Source: Trichopria drosophilae (Eukaryota; Arthropoda; Insecta; Hymenoptera; Diapriidae). Taken from it: a stretch of DNA of 64,000 nt. Position numbers and translations under genes: made by a program. This document shows positions 1-11,079 of this stretch, piece after piece. Every line of letters begins with the position of its first letter. Position 1 is the stretch's first letter. The notes below the pieces were generated by a model. That model ran no database searches and was not told the origin of the DNA. It worked only from the letters and a program-made list of their open reading frames with translations. The DNA lies in assembly GCA_030407085.1 (NCBI GenBank), contig CM059586.1:89587501-89651500 (forward strand), written 5' to 3'.

Positions 1-512
1 AATGTATTAATAAATAAGTACAGTTTTATAATTTATTCTTACAAAAATTAAGAATAAACAAGTCCGATTACATGCATCTGTTACACAAAAACTATGTGTC
101 TTGGTAGAGGTGGTAGCACTGGTCTTGGCTCAGCTGCGAACGAATGCGACGTTGCCACTGTTTCCCGCGCCTTGATAGTTCCGATCGAAAAAGCCGTTCA
201 TTGCATACTTTGCACAAGGATATTTCAAAATCTAATATTGAATGCCCTATAGAATTTGTGTTCGTTTTATTTCTTATAGTTTTCCGCATGACATACTAGT
301 TTTTCAAAAAAATCTATAGACAATTTTTTCCGCAATCTAAGAAAGTAGCCGTTTTTCATAGCCTTGGTATAGGGAACACATGTAAAAATCAGAAACTTTG
401 AAGCTGAATATCTCAAAATCTGATATTGATTCGATACCTCAACTTTCGCCCACATATAAAGTACACTTAAAATAATCTTTTCGCGAAGTTTCGAGAAAAT
501 CTGTAGAAAATC
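1..512. other. Intergenic, no gene seen
   Basis: AT-rich sequence without a recognisable gene. Two diverged direct copies of a roughly 80-base segment can be seen, around 190-265 and 345-430; both contain AGCCGTT or AGCCGTTT and ATCTCAAAATCT or ATTTCAAAATCT. The short open frames here have no recognisable domain. Confidence 0.5.
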
Positions 513-876
513 GGCTTCGTGGCTCAGGCGGTTAACGCACTGGACTACGGAGTCGTAGGTCGTGAGTTCGATCCCCGTCCGGTGAACAATTTTTCGATTT
601 CGTTTTCAAGCAGCAGCTCGCTGTTGGTAAGACGAGCCACGTTGTTTGTTTACGTTTCGAAAATATTGTTTATCTGGCGGAAATCGACTCATGACCGCTG
701 CTGTACTTGGTGTAGGTTTATGCAGTCCTACATTTCATACACAAATGTGAAGTATGGCGCCATCTTCGTAAGTCGATCTGCAGCTCTCGCAAAAATCTCA
801 CGATTAATAAAAAATATGGCAAAAAATAAGTAAAAAGGGCGATTCCGCCCGTAAATTAATAAATAAAAAAAAAAAA
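513..876 (+). mobile_element. tRNA-derived SINE (full-length candidate)
   Basis: The head resembles a tRNA, with an A-box-like TGGCTCAGGCGG at 520-531 and a B-box-like AGTTCGATCCC at 565-575, and CTACGGA between them in the position of an anticodon loop. The acceptor and anticodon stems do not pair well, so this is a tRNA-derived head and not a working tRNA. An unrelated body follows (about 590-850), ending in an A-rich tail at 853-876. AAAATCG lies just before the head and again at the tail, a possible short target-site duplication that is ambiguous because of the A tail. Pieces of the same body recur at 48637-48692 (minus strand) and 53832-53930 (plus strand), as expected of a dispersed family. 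Confidence 0.7.
520..575 (+). promoter_or_regulatory. Pol III internal promoter (A and B boxes) of the SINE
   Basis: TGGCTCAGGCGG (520-531) fits the A-box consensus TRGCNNAGYGG with one extra base, and AGTTCGATCCC (565-575) fits the B box GGTTCGANTCC with two differences. The spacing is within the tRNA range. Whether it is active cannot be judged from sequence. Confidence 0.55.
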
Positions 877-916
877 TCGATTTTGGCAGGAACGTCCTTA
901 ACCCGTTTCGTCTTAA

Positions 917-2121
917 AATGCCGTAAATTTTGACTTCTTTTCATCAGGTGTTTTCTTAGAGAAAAAAATTACTCAACCGTTTTGATATAACATACCTATT
1001 GTATTTTTTCTCGAACTTTCTAAATCCGGTTTCAGATTGACCATATCTGCCGCCATTTCTTTACTATGGCGGTTTAAACGTAAAAAAATTGTGAATTTTG
1101 AAAAAATTTCTTCAAATAATCGTATTTTTGAACAGGAAACCGTGTTCGGAACAAGCTAAGTCTCTGTATCTGGTGGAGTAATTAGTTACACTAAAAGATA
1201 GGATGGTTATTAATTCTCCATTCAAAATGGTGGCTTCAAAATGGCGGTTTTTAGTCAAAATTTTGTTGAAAAATTTCTGGACGATCTAACTCAAAAGCTA
1301 CGAGCTTTTTACAAAAAATGTTGAGAATGAAAAGTTCTTAGAATTCATTGAGAAATATAGTGGAATTTTTTCAGATTTTTTTAAATGAAGTTTTGAGAAA
1401 TTTTTTTTCAACATTTTTTTCAAAATTGTAATTTATTTACGAAAAATTCTGAACAAAATTTAGTGCATTCTCTGCTAAATTCTAAGAGTTTTTTGTTCTT
1501 TGCAATTCTTTCCTAAAGTTGATAGTTTTCGAGGAAATCAATATCAAATATTATAGTTTAAGATTTTTCTTTCTCGAAACCTATCAACTTTTGAGAAAAA
1601 ATGCATAGAATAAAAAACTCTTAGAATTTATCAGAGCACTAAACTTTGTTCAGAATTTTTCGAAAAAAAATTACAATTTTGAAAAAAATTTTGAAAAAAT
1701 TAATTTAAAAAGTCTGAAAAAAATCCACTATATTTCTCGGCGAATTCTAAGAATTTTTTATTCTTAGCATTTTTCAAAACAAGCTCATAATGGTTCAGTT
1801 AGAGCGTCCATTTTGAATGGTGAATTAATAACCATCCTATCTTTTAGTATAACGATTTACTCCACCAGATACATAGATTCAGCTTGATTCGAACACGGTT
1901 TCCTGTTCAAAAATACGATTATTTGAAGATATTTTTTCAAAATTCACAATTTTTTTATGTTTAAACCGCCATAGTAAAAAAATGGCGGCAGATATGGTGA
2001 ATCTGAAACCGGATTTAGAAAGTTAGAGAAAATATACAATAGGTATGTTATATCAAAACGGTTGAGTGATTTTTTTTCTCTAAGAAAGCACCTGATGAAA
2101 AGAAGTCAAAATTTAGGGCAT
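917..2121. repeat. Kilobase-scale palindrome A (foldback element)
   Basis: The left arm (917-about 1539) is the reverse complement of the right arm (about 1568-2121), around a roughly 28-base centre. Landmarks pair in mirror order: AAATTTTGACTTCTTTTC with its complement near 2095-2113, a block holding CCGCCAT and GGCGGTTTAAACG with its complement near 1965-1990, and GATAGGATGGTTATTAATTC with its complement near 1825-1845. The left arm has about 50 extra bases near 1212-1262 (TGGCTTCAAAATGGCGG). No transposase frame is present, so this is a non-autonomous foldback. Confidence 0.8.
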
Positions 2122-2140
2122 TTCCTATAATATAAAATAT

Positions 2141-3039
2141 AGGATTTGAACGTCGATAATTTGTATATAAATGCCTTTGGAAAAATTTGATCTCCACGGT
2201 TTCTAACGTAAACTTTTATCCTTTTTCAGAACCTTTTAATATAATTTTGATAAAATGAACGGCAAAACCGTTATACGCGTTTTTTTTGGTAAAAAAACAT
2301 GGTTTTTTATATTTTCTTTGTTATTATATTACTTTTACAAAAAAATTTCGTTAGGAAACATGTTTATGGTGAAAATATCGCGTCCGTGGAACCTCAGGAT
2401 TAAAATATACCGTGCGTCAATTTATAATTCAAGATGGTGTCTTCCAAAATGGCGCCTGAAAACTTAACAAATTTTTTTCTTGAAAACTATCGATTTTACT
2501 TACGTTTCTAAGAACAACAATGCTTTGGAATGAGTTAAAGAATGCTCTAAAATTTTATCAGAATGAATTGATACACTTTTTGATTTTTCAAAAAATCAAA
2601 AAATCGAAATTTTGAAAAAAGTCATTTAAAATATCAGAAAAAAATTTGAGAAGATACTTCAATAAATTCTAAGACATTTTTGTTCCAAAGAAATTTTCTC
2701 TAAAGTCCGTAGTTTTCGTGAAAACTGTTTTAAAAGAAATTTGGAGCTTCCAGGCACCATTTTGGGAGACGCCATCTTGAATTATAAATTGACGCACGGT
2801 ACATTTTAATCTTGAGGCGATATTTTCACAATAAACATGTTTCCTAACGTCATTTTTTGGTGAAAGAGATGTTTGAAAATTTAAAAAACCATGTTTTTTT
2901 AACAAAAAAACGCGTATAACTTTTTTGCCGTTCATTTTATCAAAATTTTATTAAAAGAAGATAAAATTTTACGTTACAAACCGTGGAGATAAAATTTTTC
3001 AAAATGCGTTTATATACAAATTATCGACGTTCAAACCGG
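2141..3039. repeat. Kilobase-scale palindrome B, adjacent to A
   Basis: The left arm runs from 2141 and the right arm ends at 3039, with a centre near 2590. TTTGAACGTCGATAATTTG at 2145 is mirrored at 3016-3034, and AAAATGAACGGCAAAA at 2252 is mirrored at about 2922-2937. Arm identity looks lower than in A near the centre. CGTCCTTAA occurs just outside A (about 893) and just outside B (about 3060), so A and B may belong to one compound element. Short open frames in the arms (2255-2467 and 2669-2935) are mirror images of each other and are not genes. Confidence 0.75.
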
Positions 3040-5812
3040 TGTTGAAAACATGTCTCTCCCGTCCTTAAAGTGTTAAAGAGACCCGCAGGTGAATTTTTAG
3101 CTATATTAATTTATAAGTAAACAATTTTTAAATGGTTGTATTTTTACACTATTTTGAGTAAGAAATAATAGGGAAAGGAAAAAAAACTGCAGTTTTTCAC
3201 CAAATTAAAATTTTGTAAAAGCCATATCCTTATTTCTTATTAAGGGTTTCAGCAACCAAATAAAAAAAAGCTATAAAAAAAGTATTGAAATTTGTGGAAG
3301 AAGAAGCACTTTTTGTACTTTTCATTAATTTTTGGATAATATTTCTGAAAGTTCTATAACTTCAGTCCCTCTAAAATTAAGTTTACTGTAATTTGGTGCG
3401 CTGAATACAAATATCATAGTGAAAATTGGCTCTAAGGTCATTTCCAAAGTCAAAACCAACGAAAACGGTTATTTCTGACATTTTTGCACTTATTGTGAAA
3501 GAGTTAAATCTGACGAAAAAGTTTCTCAGGCAAAAGATGTAGATCATAAAATTCTGTACAAAAACATTAACTCCGTACAAGTTTTATTGGGGACTCTTTT
3601 TCGTGAGATTTATCTTTTCCAAAATAAGTTAAAAAAAGCAGCAGAAATAAAGCCGTTTTATTTTGTTTTTAAACACCTGTATTGATACTTAAAACTAAGG
3701 ATAAATGTTATGGTGGATTTTAATTAGTTTGTTGCCAATATCGTCATGAAAAATATACGACATATAAATTTTTTAACGATGTCGATGCGTACTATAAGAC
3801 AATTAATCTTTTAAATTGTTAGTTAAAAAATACTTTCTGCAATTGAAACGCCTGTTTTGACTAAAATGGTTCACCTCTCATGCCGCAAAAAGTACGCAAT
3901 AGGTTTGAATCTTTGTGTTTCAAATAATCGAAATTTTATAATTAATGATACAAAATCGTATCCAATTCTCCTTATGGATTTTGCGTGTATTTAAAGCTCA
4001 TGTAATCCATAAAAGGTATTTTTCATTACAGTTATCAACTGTAACATGTGGCTGGGTGTATTATGACCATGTGCTAGGGAATGCTTAGTCTTACACGAGC
4101 GAGGTTTGATTTCAAGATAGATGCTGCGTGATCTCCCGAACGCTCTAGATGTGGAATTTCTGAAAGATTAACCAGGATGTACTAAAAGTCTGGGAGTGCT
4201 GACAGCCGGGAAAAGTTAACAGCCCGGGAGAGCTGATATTGTAAATTATTTGTAAATCGAAATTCTGATGGAGATCATGCATCTAAGGTTTGAAATATTC
4301 AAATCATATTCGAACCAATCGGAGACATATCCTGTGGATGTGACATTCTGAAATTGTATTTCGGATCGACGTGGTTGCAAAAGACGATCGTGTTTTATTA
4401 ATAACGGGACATTAACATGGAGCCAAGATATTCTTGTCCTTTTGTCCACTAATTGCCCACACCGTTCCTCAAGGACCAACAAGTTTAACAAAAATGTCAA
4501 AGAAAACTGTTGACGGCATCTTATTCTACGTGTTTCGTACTTCCAAAATCAATTTTGCTCGTTTTCCCAAAATAATCCAAAAAGAGTTTGAAATCATTAT
4601 CTGCCGATTATGCAACAGTTGAATGTAATACGAAACTAGAGAAATTTGATTTTCTATCACTTTTTACATCAATAAAATGGTAAACATTTTCATAAAATTG
4701 TATTCATAAAATGATAAACATTATTTATAATTATATCATAAATAACTTTTTGACAGATTCCAAAAATTAGAATTTATTTCTTGACCGCTTTTTATGTAAT
4801 TATGACTCGATTTCTTGGTTTTACGGTCCTTTTACTACTCTCTAAATATGAATTAGTGAAATTTGACTAATTGATAGTCAAATTTGACTAATTGAAATAA
4901 GGAAAAGTCAGTTACTAACATTAGTAGAAAATTGAAATAGTAGTTAAGTATAACTAAATGAATTAGTAAATTGTGATCATTTTTCTAATTCATTAGTCAA
5001 AAATATTCATCGCGAGTTTCTGACAACGTGGAATCGTTACAAAATCAACTTATTGGACGATCCCTCGAACGCGGAAAGATTGAAAAAGGCTGTTGTCGAG
5101 TTTTCCTCGTTACGTGTTTGATTGGGGTTTATTAACTAGTATTTTTTTTTATATTTAAAGTAAAAAAATTAATAAAAAAACAAAAAACATATAAAAGCAA
5201 TAAAAAATTTAAAAAAATATAATTAAAAGAAAAAAAAATAAATAAAAAAAACAAATATGGGGCTACATTTTACTCTCTACGTCCACGTCGTTAGCTCTGG
5301 GTAATGCAGAAGGAGAGTAACAAAAATGTAATTATTTAATTAAAAAATATATATATATCATTTAATAATTTTACACGAAGGGCTATTGTGTGTCTTGAAT
5401 ATCGTTATTTAAAAAATTTGTGCGATGTATAGTTTTCAAATTATTTAGCATTAAAGTCAGCCAATAGGAACAGGAGTTGCTTGATTGTCGCGACGATTTC
5501 GTCGCAACATAAATATTCCAGACAAAGAAAAACATTAGGAAAAAATATAATGCCAGAAAAAACAAACTTACCGGAAGTATATATTCACTTCCGAAAAATC
5601 AAAACAATATTCAGAAGTCTCATCACATATAAATGTTCAATTTTAAATCAAATCCATGCATTTATTGCATTATGTAAATAATAACAACACTTCAAAGGAT
5701 CTTCACGACAGTATAAATAGAACGGAATAAACGCGAGTTTTTCGCATTGAAACTTTCGCATGAAAACTGAAGAGGACCCCAATAAAGGGTCAAAACCTCT
5801 AAAGAAAATATG
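3040..5812. other. Non-coding, nothing recognised
   Basis: AT-rich sequence with no recognisable gene. It holds a possible decayed tRNA-like segment (4056-4125), a patch of repeated GACTAATT/AATTAGT words (about 4850-5000) and an A-rich low-complexity stretch (5140-5255). Confidence 0.5.
4056..4125 (+). pseudogene. Possible decayed tRNA-like/SINE head
   Basis: TTATGACCATGTGCTAGGG resembles a degraded A box, and GGTTTGATTTC about 45 bases later resembles a degraded B box (GGTTCGANTCC). No convincing cloverleaf forms. This may be an old SINE remnant or chance. Confidence 0.3.
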
Positions 5813-5898
5813 TTTTTTGTTACTGCGTGGGCAAAATGATATTTTACACACTTTTGACGTTTTTCTTTCGTATTTTACCCACACTTGTAACAAAAAAT
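5813..5898. repeat. Short imperfect inverted repeat
   Basis: TTTTTTGTTACTGCGTGGGC (from 5813) is mirrored by a block ending in TGTAACAAAAAA (5871-5898) with a few mismatches and a spacer of about 30 bases. It is probably the core of a small foldback MITE. A GC-rich CACTCGCCTTCGGCTCGTG lies just downstream (about 5950). Confidence 0.55.
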
Positions 5899-6782
5899 AC
5901 ATATCGGCACATTGTGAAGAAATGTTTTTTGGATGAACGTGCTTGCAACACTCGCCTTCGGCTCGTGCCACAACCCTCACATTCGTTTGAAAACACTTTT
6001 TCCCACTTGTATCGAAAACTACTATTATCGAATTCCTCCTCTTTAATCTCTGCTATAATTTTTTGTTTGTAAACGCATCTTCCTAAAAAATCCTCTTATA
6101 TTGTATTAATTTTGCCCATCAAATTGACCCTTGCATATAAATTAAATTCAACTTTCTCCAGAAAAAATATTTTTCATATGACCGCGATTTATAACGAAAA
6201 CTTTACTAATATGAATTTCGAACGGTCGAGTAACATTAATATTTATTATCTCTCCATATTATTTCATTCTGTTTGACAGATTCATGATCTTGTTTTTTTT
6301 AATTGTTTGTACAAACATTATAATGTTTGAAACGTATACCCGACGAGTTTGCGATATAATTTCTTTATAGATAACCGTTATAATTCGAGTAATTATGCGC
6401 AGACGCGTAAAATGATGCACTAATTAATGCAGAATCCTTAGCAGAATCACCGATGCGTAATTCAACAATCGGTATGCTTCCGAGAGCAATTCGCACCTGT
6501 TCGAAATTGTTAACGTAGGGCACGTACATACCCCTCATTAAACTTTACTCGCGCGCAAAGTTTCATCCGCTTCTGGTTCAATGTCGATGTTGCAAATCGC
6601 GAGTTGGTGTAATCAACCGATTCTTAGAGTAAATTAGAACGATAAATGTAAAGATGTTATATGATTGGGTCTTGGAACCAATTCCCCATACCAGTTGGAC
6701 ACAAAAATAATATAAATAATAATGTGTCTGACTTTTTGTATTCCAGCTGTGCTCATCAGCAAGGATCTGGTAGCCGTACCCT
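5899..6782. other. Non-coding, nothing recognised
   Basis: AT-rich intergenic sequence. The open frames here are short and match no recognisable protein family. Confidence 0.5.
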
Positions 6783-7072
6783 CCCGGGAAAAATGGATTA
6801 TATATAATTATATACAATTTTTGATACAATTAGATGCAATTATATATGGATTTTGGCCTTATATAATTATATACAAAGCCGTCAATTATATACGGCCAAA
6901 ATCCATATATAATTATATATAATTATATATAATAATATATAATTGTATCTAATTGTATCAAAAATTGTATATAATTATATATAATCGTATATAAACATAT
7001 ATAATTATATATTATTATATATAATTGCATCTAAATTTATATATAATTTTATATAATACTTTTTTTCCCGGG
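6783..7072. mobile_element. AT-rich MITE with CCCGGG termini
   Basis: It begins CCCGGGAAAAA and ends in its complement TTTTTTCCCGGG, and is filled with ATATATAATTATATA words. An inner palindrome is marked by GGATTTTGGCC (about 6849) and GGCCAAAATCC (about 6893), so the whole 290-bp unit can fold on itself. There is no coding capacity. Target-site duplications are not clear. Confidence 0.7.
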
Positions 7073-8991
7073 CTGGATACGTGTATTTAATTATTTTGAA
7101 ATTTTATAATTGTTTACACCTTTGCGAGACGCTTTTTTTGCAATGGGGTTTGCGGGGGGGGGGGGGGCGGGGGGGTTGCTACAAGTCTGTTACAGGTTTT
7201 AATCTGTTATTATAATAAAAATCTATTATTTCCATAACGTAATAGTATCAGAATTTTCCGAACATTTTTAATAGTGTACGGACTCCATTCTCATTTCTAA
7301 CTGCTTAAAAAATTGCCTAAAAACTACATAAAAAATTGTTAAAACTTTTGTTATTTTTTGCTGATTAATATTACAGTGTTCATTTTAATGCAAAAGCATC
7401 TTTTGTGACTGAAATTCTTGTTCGTATCACACTGAGAACTATTGGAATGAAAAATTATATATAAAAAAGATATCCGTATATTTCAAATATTAGAAATCTA
7501 ATTCAAAATGTAATAATGTGTTTCATTTTCATACTCATTAAATCAATGAAACCCAGTGACGTATTTTATAAAGAAGGAAGAGTATAGGTCAAATAAAATA
7601 AAATGAAAGTTCCAACGAGTTTAAATTTAAAAGTAAATGAGAAGATAGAATGTTGGATGGGGTAGAAAATGAAAAATGTAAATTACGAGAACAAACTGAC
7701 GAATTCCGTCTAATGAAAGTATATAAACCTGATGAATGAATTACACGATGCGTAAAAACAAAATTAAGTTAAGTATATGGTGAATAAGAGTGAGGTGATA
7801 CGCAAGAAATATGAAAAATGCAAATGTTTCGGGTAATACAAGATTTGTACCAAGAGTCCGAGAGACGTTTGAGGTACGAAAGTATTAGACACCTTGGAGG
7901 TATAGATATTAAAGTTTTCCCGTTCTACATATTACTTATACGTATATAAAAATACATAAACCAGACATTTGTTCGCAAATATCCTGCATCGTTTTCATAC
8001 AAAACTTCTACATTGAAATTGTTACACAAAAAGGTTAGGACAAACTTTTAATTAGGTCCATCGTGCTATTTCAACGTAACTATAATATATTTATCTATTT
8101 TGATATGCTGATTATAAACATGACCATAAAAATAGACGATGATATAATTCTTAAGGGGCTTTAGTTAAAAAGATGCCAAATAAATGGAATGGGCTTTCAC
8201 TGGGCCATCACTCGACAAAAATCGAAAGGTTCGTAGATCATGTTTCCCGGAAGTAATTCCAAGCTCGGTCGTATTGTAAATAAATAATGATACATAAATT
8301 AATTCTCGACCGTATTAAAATAAAATATACTATTCTTGTGCGGGTTCAGATATGACCCTCATGAAGGGGGAAAATGTAAACATTGTCGGGTTTTGTAGTC
8401 ATTATACCACAAGAAAACTTTTGATTTCATCGCGACAGAACTTTCGATTAACGATACATTATTTACATCGATATCGTAACAACTTACAAAGAACCGAACA
8501 TATATTTTCATTTTTAAAACAATTTTGCGATAGTATTTTGATTTTATTATTGAAAGTATATATGTGATTCTGATTAAAATAATCTATTTGTTTTCTTGTA
8601 TCGGTTAAAATTTGACCAAGGTGATTAGGGTTTCCCATTTTTTAAATTTTGAGCAAAAGCAAATTTGAATGCAGTAAAACGTTGAGTAGAATGTCATGCA
8701 CATCATGACGGAATTTGATTCTATTGCCCTTAGTCTTAGACCGAATTTTGAAGTTATTTAAAGGTCAGATCCATTTATTCTTGTGAACCAACTTAAAGCT
8801 AATTTCCAAACTAAACTAGTGGCTTCGATCCTGCGGCTTTTGGCTCATCTATTAATCAATTGGGCAGGGTTTGGTAGACCCAGCTATTTAATAGACTGTG
8901 CAAACTAAATTTTAAACGATTATTTTCAAAACTTCGACATACAGTACATGTCATCACTGTTATACATATAACATTTTAAACTAATAAATGC
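7073..8991. other. Non-coding, with a G homopolymer at 7154-7175
   Basis: AT-rich sequence with no recognisable gene. The only compositional oddity is a run of fourteen G, one C and seven G at 7154-7175, which could form a G-quadruplex or be a length-uncertain assembly site. Confidence 0.5.
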
Positions 8992-9415
8992 ACATTGAAT
9001 TTGGTAACCTTGGCAATAAAAATTATTCTATAGTTTTTCATCAATTGTCGACATTTCAGACATTAAACAACTCAGAAATGCAATAAAAAAATTTTTGTCC
9101 GTGATCTTGTATGTACGTACGTCTATACGCCCAATTTTCCCCCCACGATATTAAAGTTTAAACACTTATTGAGTTTGGAATGGCTTAACGTATAGATCTG
9201 ATTCATTTTTGGAATTGATACTACCAGATTATAGGTAGGTAAAACAAAAAAAAGGCTGAAAACTACGTTTTTTTGCGTTTCTTATCAAAAATAAAAAGTC
9301 ATATAAAAAAAATGCTTCCAATAAAAAAGGTACACCATGAAGTTCTCATTAAGAGGTTATAAGCACTTTCTTCGTAAAATCAACGTTTATGCCATAAACG
9401 ATGAATAAATATCAT
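8992..9415 (+). repeat. Dispersed repeat family R1, copy 1
   Basis: Collinear with 48830-49260 over its whole length. Shared landmarks in the same order are GAATTTGGT, CTATAGTTTTTCATCAA, GTCGACATTTCAGAC, CGTGATCTTGTA, TAGATCTGATT and ATGCCATAAA. A partial third copy lies at 49264-49345. The family is non-coding and of unknown class. Confidence 0.65.
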
Positions 9416-9806
9416 ATGAAAGGATCACGTTTCTTCTTATTTATTTAAAAATATACAAATCACATTAAAAATGTTTCAAAAAAAAATATAGCATCAAATT
9501 TTCTACAAAAAAAGTTATATGCATTCTCTTCATACCTATTTTGTTTGAAACATTTTTTAACGTGAATTGTATTTTTGAAAATAAATCCAAAACACGTGAT
9601 TCTATCATATTTTGTCGTCGTTAATGTCAGAACTATTGATTTTACAAAGAAAGTGTAGAGGACTTTTTGTGTAGAGAATTAGAGGCTGTATCATTTTTGT
9701 GGGAAGAATGTTTTTGTGTGATTTGTATTTTTGATAAGACACACAAAAAAACGTATTTTTTCACCTACTTTTTTGTTCGACCTCCTAATAATCTAGTATT
9801 GATAGA
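9212..9806. repeat. Foldback repeat with arms of about 280 bp
   Basis: Arms mirror about a centre near 9505. CACTTTCTTCGTAAAATCAA (9366) pairs with the block ending TTACAAAGAAAGTG (about 9655). TACGTTTTTTTGCGTTTCTT (9264) pairs with a block near 9735-9755. It overlaps the 3' half of repeat R1 copy 1. No coding capacity. Confidence 0.65.
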
Positions 9807-10010
9807 CTCGAAAAAATACGGTGGTGATTCGGTCCAGCGGATAACCTGAAAGATATCTTTGGAATATCTCAGGGATATCTTCGGTGTATCCCGAGAACTA
9901 ACAAATTCTCGCAATACAAAATCGCTACCGAATACCGAATATACAGGGTCATCGAAAAGTATCGGACCCCCCTAATATCTTCAGTTAGAATGCACTTAGG
10001 AGAAAATGTC

Positions 10011-10393
10011 TGTTTAAATGTATATGTATGTGCCTAGACTATAAGGTTCAAAATAAGTTAGATTCGAAATTTAATTTGCTACGGTTGAAGTATTATATTT
10101 ACGTTTATATTTATTTACGGCTCGTGTATGAAGTGTGTATGCGATGGAAGGATAATGTTTGTTATCCCCACTTTCTGCGATTGGGCTGAAATCGAAAAGT
10201 TGAGTTAGTCCGGTCTGGAGCCTCGAATTATTACAAGCTTTTGTGACGCGGCGAGCATTCATTCGCCCAAAGAATAGCTCCATAAAATAAAAACTATTAA
10301 AGTAAATTGATCTGTAATATAGTGCGTCATATTTATTTTACAAGTACACAAAGAGTGAAATAAACTCTCTAGCAAAGGGTTAGAAACCCAACA
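10011..10393. mobile_element. Solo LTR (383 bp) with intact 5-bp target duplication
   Basis: It begins TGTT and ends AACA, the canonical LTR termini, and is flanked on both sides by ATGTC (10006-10010 and 10394-10398). The opposite arm of the host palindrome (about 11010-11030) reads straight through the site with a single GGACAT, showing the empty-site sequence. No internal retroelement sequence is present, so it is a solo LTR left by recombination between two LTRs. AATAAA-like words near 10285 and 10361 could be polyadenylation signals. Superfamily (Copia, BEL or Gypsy) cannot be assigned from the LTR alone. Confidence 0.85.
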
Positions 10394-10439
10394 ATGTCCA
10401 ATAGCAAAGTTGTATGGTTTCAAGCGGGGAGTAAGATGA

Positions 10440-10489
10440 TGACCTTGACTTTGACCTTGACCATGTCCTTCAAGGTCATTTCAAGGTCA
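10440..10489. promoter_or_regulatory. Four TCAAGGTCA nuclear-receptor-type motifs in the MITE left arm
   Basis: TGACCTTGA occurs at 10440-10448 and 10452-10460, and TCAAGGTCA at 10470-10478 and 10481-10489. This nonamer is the extended half-site bound by FTZ-F1/NR5A and ERR-type receptors. The four sites are arranged two and two in opposite orientation. Binding is an inference. Confidence 0.4.
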
Positions 10490-10921
10490 ATCTTATTTTT
10501 TTAAATAGAACCCCCTATATTTTATTGCATATTCTTATAGCTTATCTCGAGAGCTTTCCAAAACACTATAATAAAATATTTTTTTATTAAGTACTTTTTG
10601 AGTTATAAAGGTTTGAATTTAACAATTTGTTAAGTGGTGTGCGAATCCGACCAGTTAAGGCAAGAGTGGTGTGCGAGTCCGACCAGTTAATTGGTCTCAT
10701 TATTCCGCGCACAAAAGTATTAAGGTTATGATTACTGAAAACTAAATAATATTTTACAAGATATTCTACATTTTGTGTCAAAAAATTGTTAACTTCAAAC
10801 CTTTATAACTCAAAAAGTACTTAATAAAAAAATATTTTATTGTAGTGTTTTGAAAAGCTCTCGAGATAAGCTATAAGAATATGCAATAAAATGTAGAGGG
10901 TTCTATTTAAAAAAATAAGAT

Positions 10922-10971
10922 TGACCTTGAAATGACCTTGAAGGACATGGTCAAGGTCAAAGTCAAGGTCA
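10922..10971. promoter_or_regulatory. Four TCAAGGTCA motifs in the MITE right arm
   Basis: The mirror set of the left-arm cluster: 10922-10930, 10933-10941, 10951-10959 and 10963-10971. All eight sites in the two arms match the nonamer exactly. Confidence 0.4.
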
Positions 10972-11079
10972 TCATCTTACTCCCCGCTTGAAACCATACA
11001 ACTTTGCTATTGGACATTTTCTCCTAAGTGCATTCTAACTGAAGATATTAGGGGGGTCCGATACTTTTCGATGACCCTG

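Larger units (their letters stand above)
9944..11079. mobile_element. mariner-like foldback MITE, interrupted by a solo LTR
   Basis: The ends are CAGGGTCATCGAAAAGTATC and its exact complement, each flanked by TA (9942-9943 and 11080-11081), which is the Tc1/mariner-type target duplication. The left arm (9944-10010, then 10399-about 10636) mirrors the right arm (about 10793-11079). The left arm is split by the solo LTR at 10011-10393; without it the element is about 748 bp. The central spacer holds two tandem copies of a roughly 32-base unit with TGGTGTGCG and TCCGACCAGTTAA (10634-10695). There is no transposase, so it would need one supplied in trans. Confidence 0.8.

Noticed and set aside
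513..586. Functional tRNA gene
   Set aside because: A and B boxes are present, but acceptor, anticodon and T stems contain several mismatches, and a SINE body with an A tail follows.
5648..5980. 110-codon minus-strand frame
   Set aside because: It overlaps a foldback repeat and resembles no known family; the length is within chance.
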